From Novosphingobium terrae (GTDB taxonomy: Bacteria; Pseudomonadota; Alphaproteobacteria; Sphingomonadales; Sphingomonadaceae): DNA of 64,000 nt. This document shows positions 52,679 to 61,215 of the stretch, piece by piece. Made by a program: the position numbers and the translations under genes. Below the pieces are notes generated by a model, which was not told where the DNA came from, searched no databases, and saw only the letters and a program-made list of their open reading frames with translations. Every line of letters begins with the position of its first letter. Within the stretch, counting starts at the first letter, position 1. The stretch is from positions 1,798,001-1,862,000 of the forward strand of contig NZ_JABVZR010000002.1 of assembly GCF_017163935.1 (NCBI RefSeq), given 5' to 3'.

Positions 52679-54098
52679 GAGCATTCTCCCGGCGATGATC
52701 GCCACGTTCCTCACCACCGCCTGCACGGTTGGGCCGGACTATCACAAGCCGGTCGCGGCGCTTCCCAAGGGCGGCCAGTTCGTGACCACGGGGCAGGGCA
52801 TCGATCCCGCCGCGCCCCTGCCGGACGATTGGTGGCGCCTGTACCGCGATCCGGCGCTCGATGCGCTGATCGCTCAGGCCTTTGCCGCCAACACCGATCT
52901 GCGGGTGGCGGCGGCCAATCTGGCCAAGGCGCGTGCCGTGCTGTCGGAAGCGCGGGCCGGGCGGCTGCCTTCCACCGATCTTTCGGCAGGCGGCGGTTAT
53001 GGCAACACCGTCAGCTTTGGCGGTGGGCAGGGTGGTTCGGCGCAGATCGGGGAGGGGCAGGGCTTCGGCAATGCCTCGGCCTCGCTCTCATGGGAGGTGG
53101 ACCTCTTTGGCCGGATCCATCGCAGCATCGAGGCTGCCCGCGCCGACACTCAAGCGCAGGAGGCCGCGCGCGACGGCGTGCGCGTGCTGGTCGCCGCTGA
53201 GGTGACACGCTCCTATCTGGCGGCCTGCGCGCAGGGCCATGCGCTGGCGGTGGCGCGGGATTCGGCGCAGGTGGCGCAGCAAAACCTCGATCTGGTCACA
53301 GCGCAGGAAAAGGCCGGTTCGGTCGCAACTTTCGATGTGGAGCGCGCTGCTGCTGCTGCCGCAACCGCCCGCGCCGCTCTGCCCGCTTTCGAGGCGCAGC
53401 GGCAGGTGGCGCTGTTCGAACTGGCCGCGCTTCTGGGCCAGACGCCCGATGCTATCCCCAAGGCAGCGCAGGGGTGCGCTATCCCCCCCACCCCCGCCTC
53501 TGTGCTGCCGGTCGGTGACGGCGCCGCTCTCTTGCGGCGCCGTCCCGACCTCCGCGAGGCCGAGCGGCGTCTGGCGGCGGATACGGCGCGGATCGGGGTC
53601 GCCACGGCGGATCTGTACCCGAAAATCAGCCTTGGTGCTTTCGGTGGTTTCCTGCGCAGCCAGACGGTGCAGGGCAGCAATTCCTTTTCCTATTCGCTGG
53701 GTCCGGCTGTCTCATGGTCCTTCCCCAACATTGCGACGGCTCGCGCCCGGGTGAAGCAGGCGAGGGCGCAGGGCGATGCCTCACTGGCCAGTTTCGACGG
53801 CCGCGTGCTGACAGCGCTGAAGGAGGTGGAGCAGGCCCTGACCCGCGTGCAAACCGGGCAACGCCGTCTCGACGAACTGGCTGAGGCGCAGGCCCGCGCC
53901 GAAAAGGCATGGCAATTGGGAGACCGGCGTTACCGCGCCGGTTCGATCTCGCTGCTGGATATGCTGGTGGTGCAGGGGGCGATGCTGGATGCCCGCGCTG
54001 CTCATGCCGCCGCCCTGACCCAGCTCTCCTCGGACCGGGTGGATCTGTTCAAGGCGCTTGGCGGCGGATGGCAGGCTGAGCAAAGGGAGACCGGTTGA
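52671..54098 (+). CDS. RND efflux outer-membrane channel (OprM/NodT family)
   Basis: A 475-residue outer-membrane factor. The leader ends in TTACTVGPDY, where the Cys is the likely lipidation site. DDWWRLYRDPALDALI, SWEVDLFGRI and RRPDLREAERRLAADTARIGVATADLYP are the standard signatures of the two repeat halves. It overlaps the permease gene by 8 bases and completes a tripartite pump with the two genes upstream. Confidence 0.93.
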   Translation: MRKSILPAMIATFLTTACTVGPDYHKPVAALPKGGQFVTTGQGIDPAAPLPDDWWRLYRDPALDALIAQAFAANTDLRVAAANLAKARAVLSEARAGRLPSTDLSAGGGYGNTVSFGGGQGGSAQIGEGQGFGNASASLSWEVDLFGRIHRSIEAARADTQAQEAARDGVRVLVAAEVTRSYLAACAQGHALAVARDSAQVAQQNLDLVTAQEKAGSVATFDVERAAAAAATARAALPAFEAQRQVALFELAALLGQTPDAIPKAAQGCAIPPTPASVLPVGDGAALLRRRPDLREAERRLAADTARIGVATADLYPKISLGAFGGFLRSQTVQGSNSFSYSLGPAVSWSFPNIATARARVKQARAQGDASLASFDGRVLTALKEVEQALTRVQTGQRRLDELAEAQARAEKAWQLGDRRYRAGSISLLDMLVVQGAMLDARAAHAAALTQLSSDRVDLFKALGGGWQAEQRETG

Positions 54099-54117
54099 AG
54101 GATCAAGCCTCCTTCCT

Positions 54118-54153
54118 CTTGCCCCTTGGGCCGGCAAGGCCGAAAGGGGCAAG
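54118..54153 (+). promoter_or_regulatory. Hairpin enclosing the LysR ribosome site
   Basis: Perfect 10-base arms CTTGCCCCTT and AAGGGGCAAG, with inner GGCC pairing, end immediately before the LysR ATG at 54154. The AAGGGG arm is its ribosome site, so the folded form should lower translation. It might also reduce read-through from the efflux operon. Confidence 0.45.
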
Positions 54154-55068
54154 ATGATCGATCTCAATGAATTCGCCTTTTTTGCCGCCGTGGTCCAGCA
54201 TGGCGGCTTTACGGCGGCGGCGCGGGCGACGGGCGTCGATAAGGGGCGCCTCAGCCGCCATGTTGCCGCGCTGGAGGACAGGCTGGGCGTGCGGTTGCTG
54301 CAGCGCTCCACACGCAGCGTCACGCTCACCCAGCCGGGGATGAGCTTCTATGAAGGCTGTCTGCTGGTGCTGGATGGCGCTCAGGTGGCCAGCGACAGTG
54401 TGCTGGAGTTCAAGAAGGAGCCCACCGGCATGATCCGCGTGGGATGCCCGGTGATTCTGGCGCAGAACTATCTGGCGCCGTTGCTGCCGCGCTATATGGC
54501 GGCCCATCCCAAGGTGGAGGTGACGGTCGAGGCCACGGATCGTGTGCTGCATCCGCTGGAGGAGCGGTTCGACGTGATCTTCGCGGCGGCGCATCCGGCG
54601 GACAGCAGCAGTTTGGTGGCGCGGGAGTTGGGGCGTATTCGCCGCATTCTGGTGGCCCAGCCCAGTGTGCTGGCAGCATGGGGAGCGCCCAGTGGCCCGG
54701 CCGATCTGGCCGATCTGCCGATCATTGCCCGCCCCACCGATCTGCAGAACGATTTTGCCCGCTGGAGTCTGGAGAAAGAAGGCGTCAGCGAGGATGATCG
54801 CGCGCATCGCATCCAGTTCAGGCCGCGTCTGGTCAGCGGCGATCTGCATATTCAGCGGGAGGCGGCAAGGCAGGGGGTGGGCATGGCGCTGCTGCCCGAA
54901 TCGCTGGTGGCGGATGATCTGTCGCAGGGCCGTCTGGCGCGGGTTCTGCCGAACTGGTTCACGCCCGAATACAGCGTGTTCCTGATCTATCCGACGCCGC
55001 GCGGCATTTTGCCTTCGGTGCGCAGCTTTATCGATTTCGTGCTGGCAAATTTCGCGGTCGGGGGCTGA
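54154..55068 (+). CDS. LysR family transcriptional regulator
   Basis: A 304-residue regulator of the CrgA-like branch. The HTH lies at residues 3-62 (LNEFAFFAAVVQHGGFTAAARATGVDKGRLSRHVAALE in adjoining parts, LLQRSTRSVTLT). The effector domain (about 90-300) has PVILAQNYLAPLLPRYM and GVGMALLPESLV. It follows the efflux operon by 55 bases on the same strand. Read-through from that operon is possible, but the target genes are unknown. Confidence 0.9.
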   Translation: MIDLNEFAFFAAVVQHGGFTAAARATGVDKGRLSRHVAALEDRLGVRLLQRSTRSVTLTQPGMSFYEGCLLVLDGAQVASDSVLEFKKEPTGMIRVGCPVILAQNYLAPLLPRYMAAHPKVEVTVEATDRVLHPLEERFDVIFAAAHPADSSSLVARELGRIRRILVAQPSVLAAWGAPSGPADLADLPIIARPTDLQNDFARWSLEKEGVSEDDRAHRIQFRPRLVSGDLHIQREAARQGVGMALLPESLVADDLSQGRLARVLPNWFTPEYSVFLIYPTPRGILPSVRSFIDFVLANFAVGG

Positions 55069-55087
55069 AAGTCAGCCTCCGACCGCG
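55053..55087. terminator. Long hairpin between convergent genes
   Basis: Sixteen-base arms (CGCGGTCGGGGGCTGA with its complement) pair with a single G/T wobble around AAG, and the LysR stop codon lies within the stem. The minus strand continues with AAATTT. It probably terminates both the LysR gene and the convergent barrel-protein gene. Confidence 0.6.
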
Positions 55088-55138
55088 AGGTTCCGCGCTC
55101 CATACGGGGGGATAGGGACGGAGCGCGGGAGGGACGCG

Positions 55139-55732
55139 TTAGAAGCGGTAAGCGACGCCCAGCAGGACCTGATGGCGGTCGAACTTGCCATTGCCTTCGC
55201 TAAGGTCGGTGTAGCGGTATTCGACTCGGGCCGAGACCTTGTCGGTCAGCTTGCGCTCCACGCCGCCGCCCAGCAGCCAGCCGTTGCGGTCGGTCGAGGT
55301 GTGGATCGCGCCCACATCCGAACCGTAGAGGCCATTGCTGTAGCCGCCGCGGACATAGACCAGCGTCTTGGGCTGCACCAGGTAACCGGCGCGCAGCGAG
55401 AGGTCGACCGAGCGCTTGGGGTTGATCTCGGCAAAGCCGTTGCCGAAGCGCGAGTCGATCGGGAAGTTCAGTTCAGCCTGAGCGCCGACCACGATCCGGG
55501 GGGCAACTTCCTTGTCATAACCGGTGAAGACGCCGACCGTGCCGGTGTCGCTGCTCTGGGTCAGCGGGGTCATGGTGATGGCGTTGTTGGGGTTGCGAAC
55601 GCTGTTTTCTTCCCAGCCGCCCTGGATACCGACGAAGGGGCCGGTCCAGCCGTGATCGGTGCTCTGCGCGTGAGCGGTGGGGGCGACAGCCAGGGTCAGA
55701 GCTGCAGCGGCGCTATAGATGGCAGTTTTCAT
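55139..55732 (-). CDS. Small outer-membrane beta-barrel protein
   Basis: A 197-residue protein with a signal peptide ending in TAHA-QS. Alternating beta strands follow, opening with GPFVGIQGGWEENSV and ending VLLGVAYRF, with the C-terminal Phe expected for barrel assembly. It resembles the eight-stranded OMP_b-brl family (Opa/Omp25-like). GGAGG lies before the ATG. Function may be structural or adhesive; the sequence does not show more. Confidence 0.85.
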   Translation of the reverse strand: MKTAIYSAAAALTLAVAPTAHAQSTDHGWTGPFVGIQGGWEENSVRNPNNAITMTPLTQSSDTGTVGVFTGYDKEVAPRIVVGAQAELNFPIDSRFGNGFAEINPKRSVDLSLRAGYLVQPKTLVYVRGGYSNGLYGSDVGAIHTSTDRNGWLLGGGVERKLTDKVSARVEYRYTDLSEGNGKFDRHQVLLGVAYRF

Positions 55733-56672
55733 TCTATTCCTCCTGACGCCCGCTGTCTTTTCTTCTCGCCGAGGTTCAACGCTTTTTAACGGGGGGTCAA
55801 AAAAACCTTGAAACCATCGTGCTTTGGCAGCGGGTGTGAGGGCCAGATGGACCTGCGGAAGGCGAATGATAAGCCGGTATACCCAATATGCATTGTTGTT
55901 GAAATGCAGCTAATCGACCCCTTGAATTTGACAATTCGATGACCACGCGGGCGATCCAGTGGATCAAGTCTGCGCTGGGTGGGGTCGGGAGCTGGTTGCC
56001 AACGCTTGTGGGAAACAGGCGCTGCCGTACATACGGTAATCGCGCATGCCTGCTGTGGTTACACACTTTTGCGTTGGTGCATGGTCTTAGGCGGCGAGAT
56101 TCTGTCTCTCCTATGGCGGCATGAATGAGACCTGCGATCAGGACTCATGGGATGAGCCGGGAGAAGACGATTACAGCGATGCAGATGGCCGACCTGAGGG
56201 TGTGAGCGCAGCAGTCTTAGCGTGTACGGATGCGCCGAAGAGATGTGGTATCGGAATCTTCCGGTTCTTCTCTGAAGGGGCGCATCGATCATCAACTGAT
56301 CGGGCCTGCCGCTTTTTGCCTATGGGGCAGCAAAGATTATGTTGAACACATCGAGTCGAATCCATCAGATGATGCGATTGAGGATCGTCTTGTGGTCAAT
56401 TGCCGAACAGAGGAAAGTGTGGAGCAATCCAATTGCTCATGACGAAACCTTGTTCGGTCGCGATTGAAACAACGGATCGCTGTCAGCACCAACAATTTAA
56501 AGTGCCTCGATCTAGCAAGAAACATCGCACGGATTCCCTCCGCCGATTAGGCAATGATCCGCGACAGTGAGTTGCCGGACCAGCGCTTGCATCAAACGGC
56601 GCGCTTGCCGCAACATTCCATAGCAGCAGCAAGGGTTTTCCGGGCGCGCACCAGCGCAGCCGGGAGGCTGAT
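55733..56672. other. 0.9-kb gap without a convincing gene
   Basis: This stretch is visibly less GC-rich than its surroundings and every frame is broken by frequent stops. Short open frames (for example 55939-56124 and 56121-56345 on the plus strand, 56171-56365 on the minus) show no family resemblance or good start signal. I see no terminal inverted repeats or transposase motif. It may be a decayed gene or insertion, or a long regulatory region for the barrel and lactonase genes. Confidence 0.5.
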
Positions 56673-56771
56673 ATGGGAAGCGGACTCGTGGTTGAAACCG
56701 GATACAGGTCTGAACAGTCGAAGCATCTGGCAGCTTGGGGCTTATCGATGCTCCGGGGCGATGACCAGTGA
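56673..56771 (+). CDS. 32-residue ORF coupled to the lactonase gene
   Basis: A short ORF with GGGAGG 5 bases before its ATG. It begins MGSGLVVETGYRSEQ and ends in a charged RGDDQ. Its stop overlaps the GTG start of the lactonase (GTGA), and the lactonase has no good ribosome site of its own, so translation of this ORF may deliver ribosomes to it. The frame is open about 34 codons further upstream without an ATG, so it could also be the surviving 3' end of a decayed gene. Confidence 0.45.
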   Translation: MGSGLVVETGYRSEQSKHLAAWGLSMLRGDDQ

Positions 56772-57844
56772 ACCAATCCCTTGTTTTCGTCGGCACGCAG
56801 GGCGTTGGACCTGACGGCGGCATCCATGTTCTGCGTCTCGATGAGGCAGCCGGACAGCTCGATCAACCTTGCCTCGCGGCGGTTGTCGACCGGCCGACGT
56901 GGGTGATGGCGGACCCGAACCGCAGCGTCCTCTATGCGGTCAGCGAGATGGGCAATGCCGGGGACCGTATCGGCGATGTGCTGAGCTTCGCCATTGATCT
57001 CGCACAAGGCACACTGGCCCCCTTGAGCAGCATGCCATCGGGCGGTAGCGGCCCCACCCATCTCACGCTCGATGCTGAAGCGCGAAGTGTGTTCGTGGCG
57101 AATTTCGGTGGCGGGCAAGTGGCGGTTCTGCCTGTCTCGCCCGATGGCGCTCTGCAGCCTGTGTGTTCCTCGCGGGTTGGCACAGGCAGCGGGCCGCATC
57201 GCCGCCAGAAGGGGCCCCATGCGCATGGAGTAACCCTCGATCCGTCCGGGCGCTTTCTGCTCGCGCCCGATATGGGGGCGGATCGCATCTTCATCTATCC
57301 CTATGATCCGCAAAGCCAGTTGCTGGGCGATGATCCTTCGCTGCATGTGGCCGTGCCGGCAGGAGCCGGGCCGCGCTTGCTGCTGTTCGGCAAGGATGGC
57401 CGCTTCGCCTATCTGCTGACCGAACTGTCCGCCCATATCCTCACCTTCGGTTGGGCGGCCGAAACCGGGACGCTGACGCCTCTTGGCACTCTGTCGCTCG
57501 ACCCGCCGCAGCATGAGGGCGAACCCAATGCCGCCGGTTTCACCATATCGCGCGATGGCCGCTTCCTTTACGCCACCAACCGCAGGACTCACACGATCCA
57601 TGCCTTCGCCATCGACAGCGATGACGGCAGGCTGACACCGATCCAGACCATCGCCGCTGGTGGCGACAAGCCCTGGGCGCTGGAGATCAGCCCGACCGGG
57701 CGCTGGATGCTGGCGGCCAATCAGGCTTCGGATGAGGTGCGGCTCTTCAAACGCGATGCCGCCAGCGGGCAGCTCGCCGCCATGCCTGATGCGCTGTCGA
57801 TCGCCGCCCCCACCAGCTTCGCTTTCGTGCCTGCGCGCGCCTGA
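56768..57844 (+). CDS. Lactonase family beta-propeller protein
   Basis: A 358-residue seven-bladed propeller of the 6-phosphogluconolactonase/muconolactonase (Pgl/YbhE-like) family. Signatures are QSLVFVGTQG, GGSGPTHLTLDAEARSVFVANFGGG, GPHAHGVTLDPSGRFLLAPDMGADRIFIY in parts, and GDKPWALEISPTGRWMLAANQ. There is no signal peptide, so it is cytoplasmic. It starts at GTG overlapping a 32-residue ORF. Near oxygenase and demethylase genes it may open a lactone formed during aromatic breakdown; its sugar-pathway role is the alternative. Confidence 0.87.
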   Translation: MNQSLVFVGTQGVGPDGGIHVLRLDEAAGQLDQPCLAAVVDRPTWVMADPNRSVLYAVSEMGNAGDRIGDVLSFAIDLAQGTLAPLSSMPSGGSGPTHLTLDAEARSVFVANFGGGQVAVLPVSPDGALQPVCSSRVGTGSGPHRRQKGPHAHGVTLDPSGRFLLAPDMGADRIFIYPYDPQSQLLGDDPSLHVAVPAGAGPRLLLFGKDGRFAYLLTELSAHILTFGWAAETGTLTPLGTLSLDPPQHEGEPNAAGFTISRDGRFLYATNRRTHTIHAFAIDSDDGRLTPIQTIAAGGDKPWALEISPTGRWMLAANQASDEVRLFKRDAASGQLAAMPDALSIAAPTSFAFVPARA

Positions 57845-57885
57845 CGGCCCGGCGGCATCCTTGTCCCTCGCTTCGGAGAGTTACC

Positions 57886-59763
57886 TTGAGCACCGATACA
57901 CCATCCCCCATAGCGCCCGCCAAAAAGGGCGTGATGCTGATGAACCGCATCGGGCCCTCCTCCTCGGCGCTTTACATCGCCAATGCCGATGGCAGCGATG
58001 AGCGCCTGCTGCTGCCCGAGGGGAACCTCGATTATCACGCCAGCTTCTCGCCCGATGGGCAATGGATCACCTTCACCAGCGAGCGCAATGGCGACGGGCA
58101 GGCCGATGTCTTCCGCTGCCGTCCCGATGGCAGCGATGTGCAGCCTGTGGTGGAAACCCCGTCGGTGGAGGACGCGCTGGTGCTCTCGCCCGATGGCAGC
58201 AAGGGCGCTTTCGTCTCCACGGCGGATGGCTATCGTGCCAACATCTGGGTGGTCGATCTGGCCACCGGTGAGCGCCGCAAGCTGACCGGCGGCCATGCAG
58301 ACACCATCGATCCGGACAGCCCCGATTGCTCCTTCCGCCCGGCATGGTCGCCCGATGGCGCCTGGATCGCCTTCTCCTCGGATCGCAACACCGGCTGGAC
58401 CGGCCATAGCGATGGCCATGGCTGGGAGCATACGCAGGAACTCTCGATCTATGTGATCCGCGCCGATGGCACGGATGTGCGCAAGCTGGTGTCGAAGCCG
58501 GGCTATTGCCTCGGGTCGCCCAAATGGTCGCCCGATGGTCGCCGCATCGTCTTCTACGAGCTGGAGCGCGAGCATACATGGGGCGCCCGCCGCCCGGAAT
58601 GGATCGGGCGGATCGCCTCGCAGATCGTCTCGGTCGATGCCGCAACGGGTGAGGACCGCATCGAACACACCAGCGGCCCCGATCTGAAGCTGGCGCCGCA
58701 GTTCATGCCGGGCGGCAAGGATGTGGCCTATTTCATCAAGGCAGGCGGGGCAGGGCCCGGCATCCGCGCCACCGATGCGGCATGGGTGCAGAAGGAGGCG
58801 CATACCGGCCTGCATTACACCTCGGGCGCGCCTTCGGTGTTGCGGCAGTTGCGCTCACCCTGCTGGTCGCCTGACGGGACGAAGGTGGTCTATGAGAAGG
58901 TCGGTTTTGGCTTCCGCGCCCAGAACACGCCGCTCTACAGCTGGGATGAGGACTGGGATTATCGCTCCACCGACACTTTCCCGGTGCTCTCGCGCCAGGG
59001 GCGGCTGATGATCACCCAGAAGCAGCTGGGCAATTCTTCTGTCGTGACGATGAAACCCGATGGCAGCGATCAGGTCGTGGCCTTCGATGCGGCCAGGGCC
59101 GGGCTCGACCCGCTGCTCAACAAGAAGGGCATCGCCGGGGCGTTCCAGCCGACATGGTCGCCCGATGGGCAATGGGCGGCCTTTGGATGCGGCAACTGGT
59201 TTCAGGAGCGCAAAGGCCATGACAAGGCCGTGCTGATGCGCGCCAGGGCCGATGGCTCATACCATGAGGCGCTGACCGATGGCACGGTGCATTCGGGCTT
59301 CCCCAGCTATTCGGCGGATGGGCGTTTCATCGTCTATCGCGTCTGGGGCGAGGGGCATTTCGGCCTGCGCATCCATGATCTGGAGGACAACAGCACGCGC
59401 ATCCTGACGCAGGAGAAGGACAATCTGCCCTTCTGGTCGCCCGATGGCGACTTGATCACCTTCACCCGCCAGTTCGGCCCGGCCAATTACCACGTCTGCA
59501 CGATCCGGCCCGATGGCAGCGACTATCGTATCCTCACCGAGACTGGCGCCAATGACGGCCATTCGGTGTGGACCCATGACAATAAGATCCTCTATTCCAG
59601 CGGCATGTATGGGTTCCGCGACGAGGCGGCGATCTATGACTTCACCTTCCAGCCCTATGGCCAGATCTTCGTGATGGATGCCGACGGGAGCAACAAGCGC
59701 CTGCTGACGGACAGCCTGTGGGAGGATTCCATGCCACTCTACATTCCTGCCGAATTCCTCTGA
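57886..59763 (+). CDS. TolB-like PD40 propeller protein
   Basis: A 625-residue protein built of WD40-like PD40 repeats: FSPDGQWITFTSERNGDG, LSPDGSKGAFVST, WSPDGAWIAFSSDRN, WSPDGRRIVFYE and later copies through WSPDGDLITFTR. Relatives include TolB and the propeller of prolyl oligopeptidases, but no alpha/beta hydrolase domain follows and no signal peptide is seen. It starts at a TTG at 57886, behind GGAGAG. It follows the lactonase by 41 bases, so the two are probably co-expressed. The function is unknown; binding to a ligand or to another protein is likely. Confidence 0.8.
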   Translation: MSTDTPSPIAPAKKGVMLMNRIGPSSSALYIANADGSDERLLLPEGNLDYHASFSPDGQWITFTSERNGDGQADVFRCRPDGSDVQPVVETPSVEDALVLSPDGSKGAFVSTADGYRANIWVVDLATGERRKLTGGHADTIDPDSPDCSFRPAWSPDGAWIAFSSDRNTGWTGHSDGHGWEHTQELSIYVIRADGTDVRKLVSKPGYCLGSPKWSPDGRRIVFYELEREHTWGARRPEWIGRIASQIVSVDAATGEDRIEHTSGPDLKLAPQFMPGGKDVAYFIKAGGAGPGIRATDAAWVQKEAHTGLHYTSGAPSVLRQLRSPCWSPDGTKVVYEKVGFGFRAQNTPLYSWDEDWDYRSTDTFPVLSRQGRLMITQKQLGNSSVVTMKPDGSDQVVAFDAARAGLDPLLNKKGIAGAFQPTWSPDGQWAAFGCGNWFQERKGHDKAVLMRARADGSYHEALTDGTVHSGFPSYSADGRFIVYRVWGEGHFGLRIHDLEDNSTRILTQEKDNLPFWSPDGDLITFTRQFGPANYHVCTIRPDGSDYRILTETGANDGHSVWTHDNKILYSSGMYGFRDEAAIYDFTFQPYGQIFVMDADGSNKRLLTDSLWEDSMPLYIPAEFL

Positions 59764-59825
59764 AGGTCGGGGCGGGGCGGCGGCTGGTTTTTCCGGTCGT
59801 CGCCCTTTTGTAGAGCCAAAGAAAG

Positions 59826-59854
59826 CCCCGCAGTCATTGGACTGCGGGGTTTTT
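59826..59854 (+). terminator. Rho-independent terminator
   Basis: Perfect 10-base arms CCCCGCAGTC and GACTGCGGGG around ATTG, followed by TTTTT. It ends the lactonase/propeller operon and lies before the convergent Rieske gene. Confidence 0.93.
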
Positions 59855-59875
59855 GTCGGGGTCGATCTGGCGTGG

Positions 59876-60946
59876 TCAGGCCGATAGGGCCTGTGGCTCG
59901 CCCTGTTCTGCGGCGATCATCCGGTCGATCATGCGGATCGCCATGATCGGTGCGCGGTCGATGGCGATGGCGGTGCGCTGACGCAGGCCGGTTTCCTCTT
60001 GCTCGCGCTGGATGGCGGCGACCATCTCATTGTCCTCAGTGAAGGTCTTTTCCAGATTGCTGCGCAGCATGGTTTCCAGCATCGGATTGCCAAGGCCGAA
60101 GCTGCGCAGATGCAGCCAGAAGAAATGGGTCGAGCGCTCGGTTTCGGGGGTGAGGAATTTGTAGCTGAAGGTGCGGATGCCGCCCCGCATCAGATTGTCC
60201 TCGTTGCGCTCCATCCCCGCCGGGATCACCGCAATATCCACGAAGGAGGTGGCAGGCAGTTCGAAGTTGAAGGCGATGCGGCGATCGACGCGGCCCTCGC
60301 CGAAATCATGGCTCTTCTGGTCGAGCGGGGTGGGCGGCACATTGTCGATCCAGCGAAAGGCGGAAAGGCCGCGTTCGTTTTGCGCCACCTGCACCGGCAC
60401 GTCTTTTGCCGCCTTGTTGCCGATGGTTTCCTTGTGCAGGAAGGTGGTGTGGGCCGGGTCCATCAGATTTTCGATCTCGATGCGGTAATTGCCGGCGTGA
60501 TGCTGATAGCCCCCATCGAGCAGCGCCCAGCCTTCCTCGCCATAGCCCATCACTTGCGGGAAACGGCTGTGATCAGGCTCACCCTGACCGGTCCAGACCC
60601 AGACAAGCCCGTATTTTTCGATGGCGGGATAGGCCCGGGTGCGCGCGGTGGGCGGGATCACATCCTGACCCGGAATGGCGATGCACTGGCCCTTGGCATC
60701 GAAGACCATGCCGTGATAGCCGCAGCGCAGGCCCCCATCGGCGCATTCGCCCATGGACAGCGGGGCGAGGCGGTGCGGGCAGCGGTCCTCCAGCGCGCCC
60801 ACCGTGCCGTCCGGCATGCGGAAGATCACGATGCGCTCATTGAGGATGCGGCGGGCGAAGGGCTTCTCGCCGATCTCGGCTGACCAGGCGGCGGCATACC
60901 AGTGATTGCGTACAAAGCCCTGCGTAAAATCGGCTTTCATGGACAT
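59876..60946 (-). CDS. Rieske non-heme iron oxygenase, VanA-type (third oxygenase)
   Basis: A 356-residue terminal oxygenase. Rieske ligands are C56-x-H58 and C75-x2-H78; the iron site is D163-x2-H166-x4-H171 (DPAHTTFLH), after ENLMD. It is a paralogue of the oxygenase at 12812 but its own reductase is not nearby. An ATG two codons downstream is an alternative start. A receptor gene diverges from it, and a folate-dependent demethylase-like gene follows that, so aryl O- or N-demethylation is a reasonable guess. Confidence 0.91.
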   Translation of the reverse strand: MSMKADFTQGFVRNHWYAAAWSAEIGEKPFARRILNERIVIFRMPDGTVGALEDRCPHRLAPLSMGECADGGLRCGYHGMVFDAKGQCIAIPGQDVIPPTARTRAYPAIEKYGLVWVWTGQGEPDHSRFPQVMGYGEEGWALLDGGYQHHAGNYRIEIENLMDPAHTTFLHKETIGNKAAKDVPVQVAQNERGLSAFRWIDNVPPTPLDQKSHDFGEGRVDRRIAFNFELPATSFVDIAVIPAGMERNEDNLMRGGIRTFSYKFLTPETERSTHFFWLHLRSFGLGNPMLETMLRSNLEKTFTEDNEMVAAIQREQEETGLRQRTAIAIDRAPIMAIRMIDRMIAAEQGEPQALSA

Positions 60947-61215
60947 AATGCATCATCCTCTCGCGGCGGGGCGGTTTGCGACAGGGTTTAGGCCCGGCCT
61001 GGGATGGGCGGAATGCTGCAATTCCGCGATGGTTTGTTGCGATTTATGCTGCAAGTGAAAGCGCGGCAGATTGTGGCGGGATTGGCGATAGTGTGGTGCC
61101 TATTTCCCATATCGCACGGCGCCGGGCGCTGGCTTACCACCATCCTTGCAAAGGGAATCACACTGGCGGGCCTGCACAATCCCGATCCGGATAAGTGATC
61201 CGAAAGGGAGATCTG

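Noticed and set aside
49565..52726. Minus-strand open frame of 1053 codons
   Set aside because: It is the antisense shadow of the RND permease gene; the translation is rich in His, Gln and Arg and matches nothing.
56483..57601. Minus-strand frame covering part of the gap and the lactonase
   Set aside because: Most of it is the complement of the lactonase coding region, which has clear propeller motifs.
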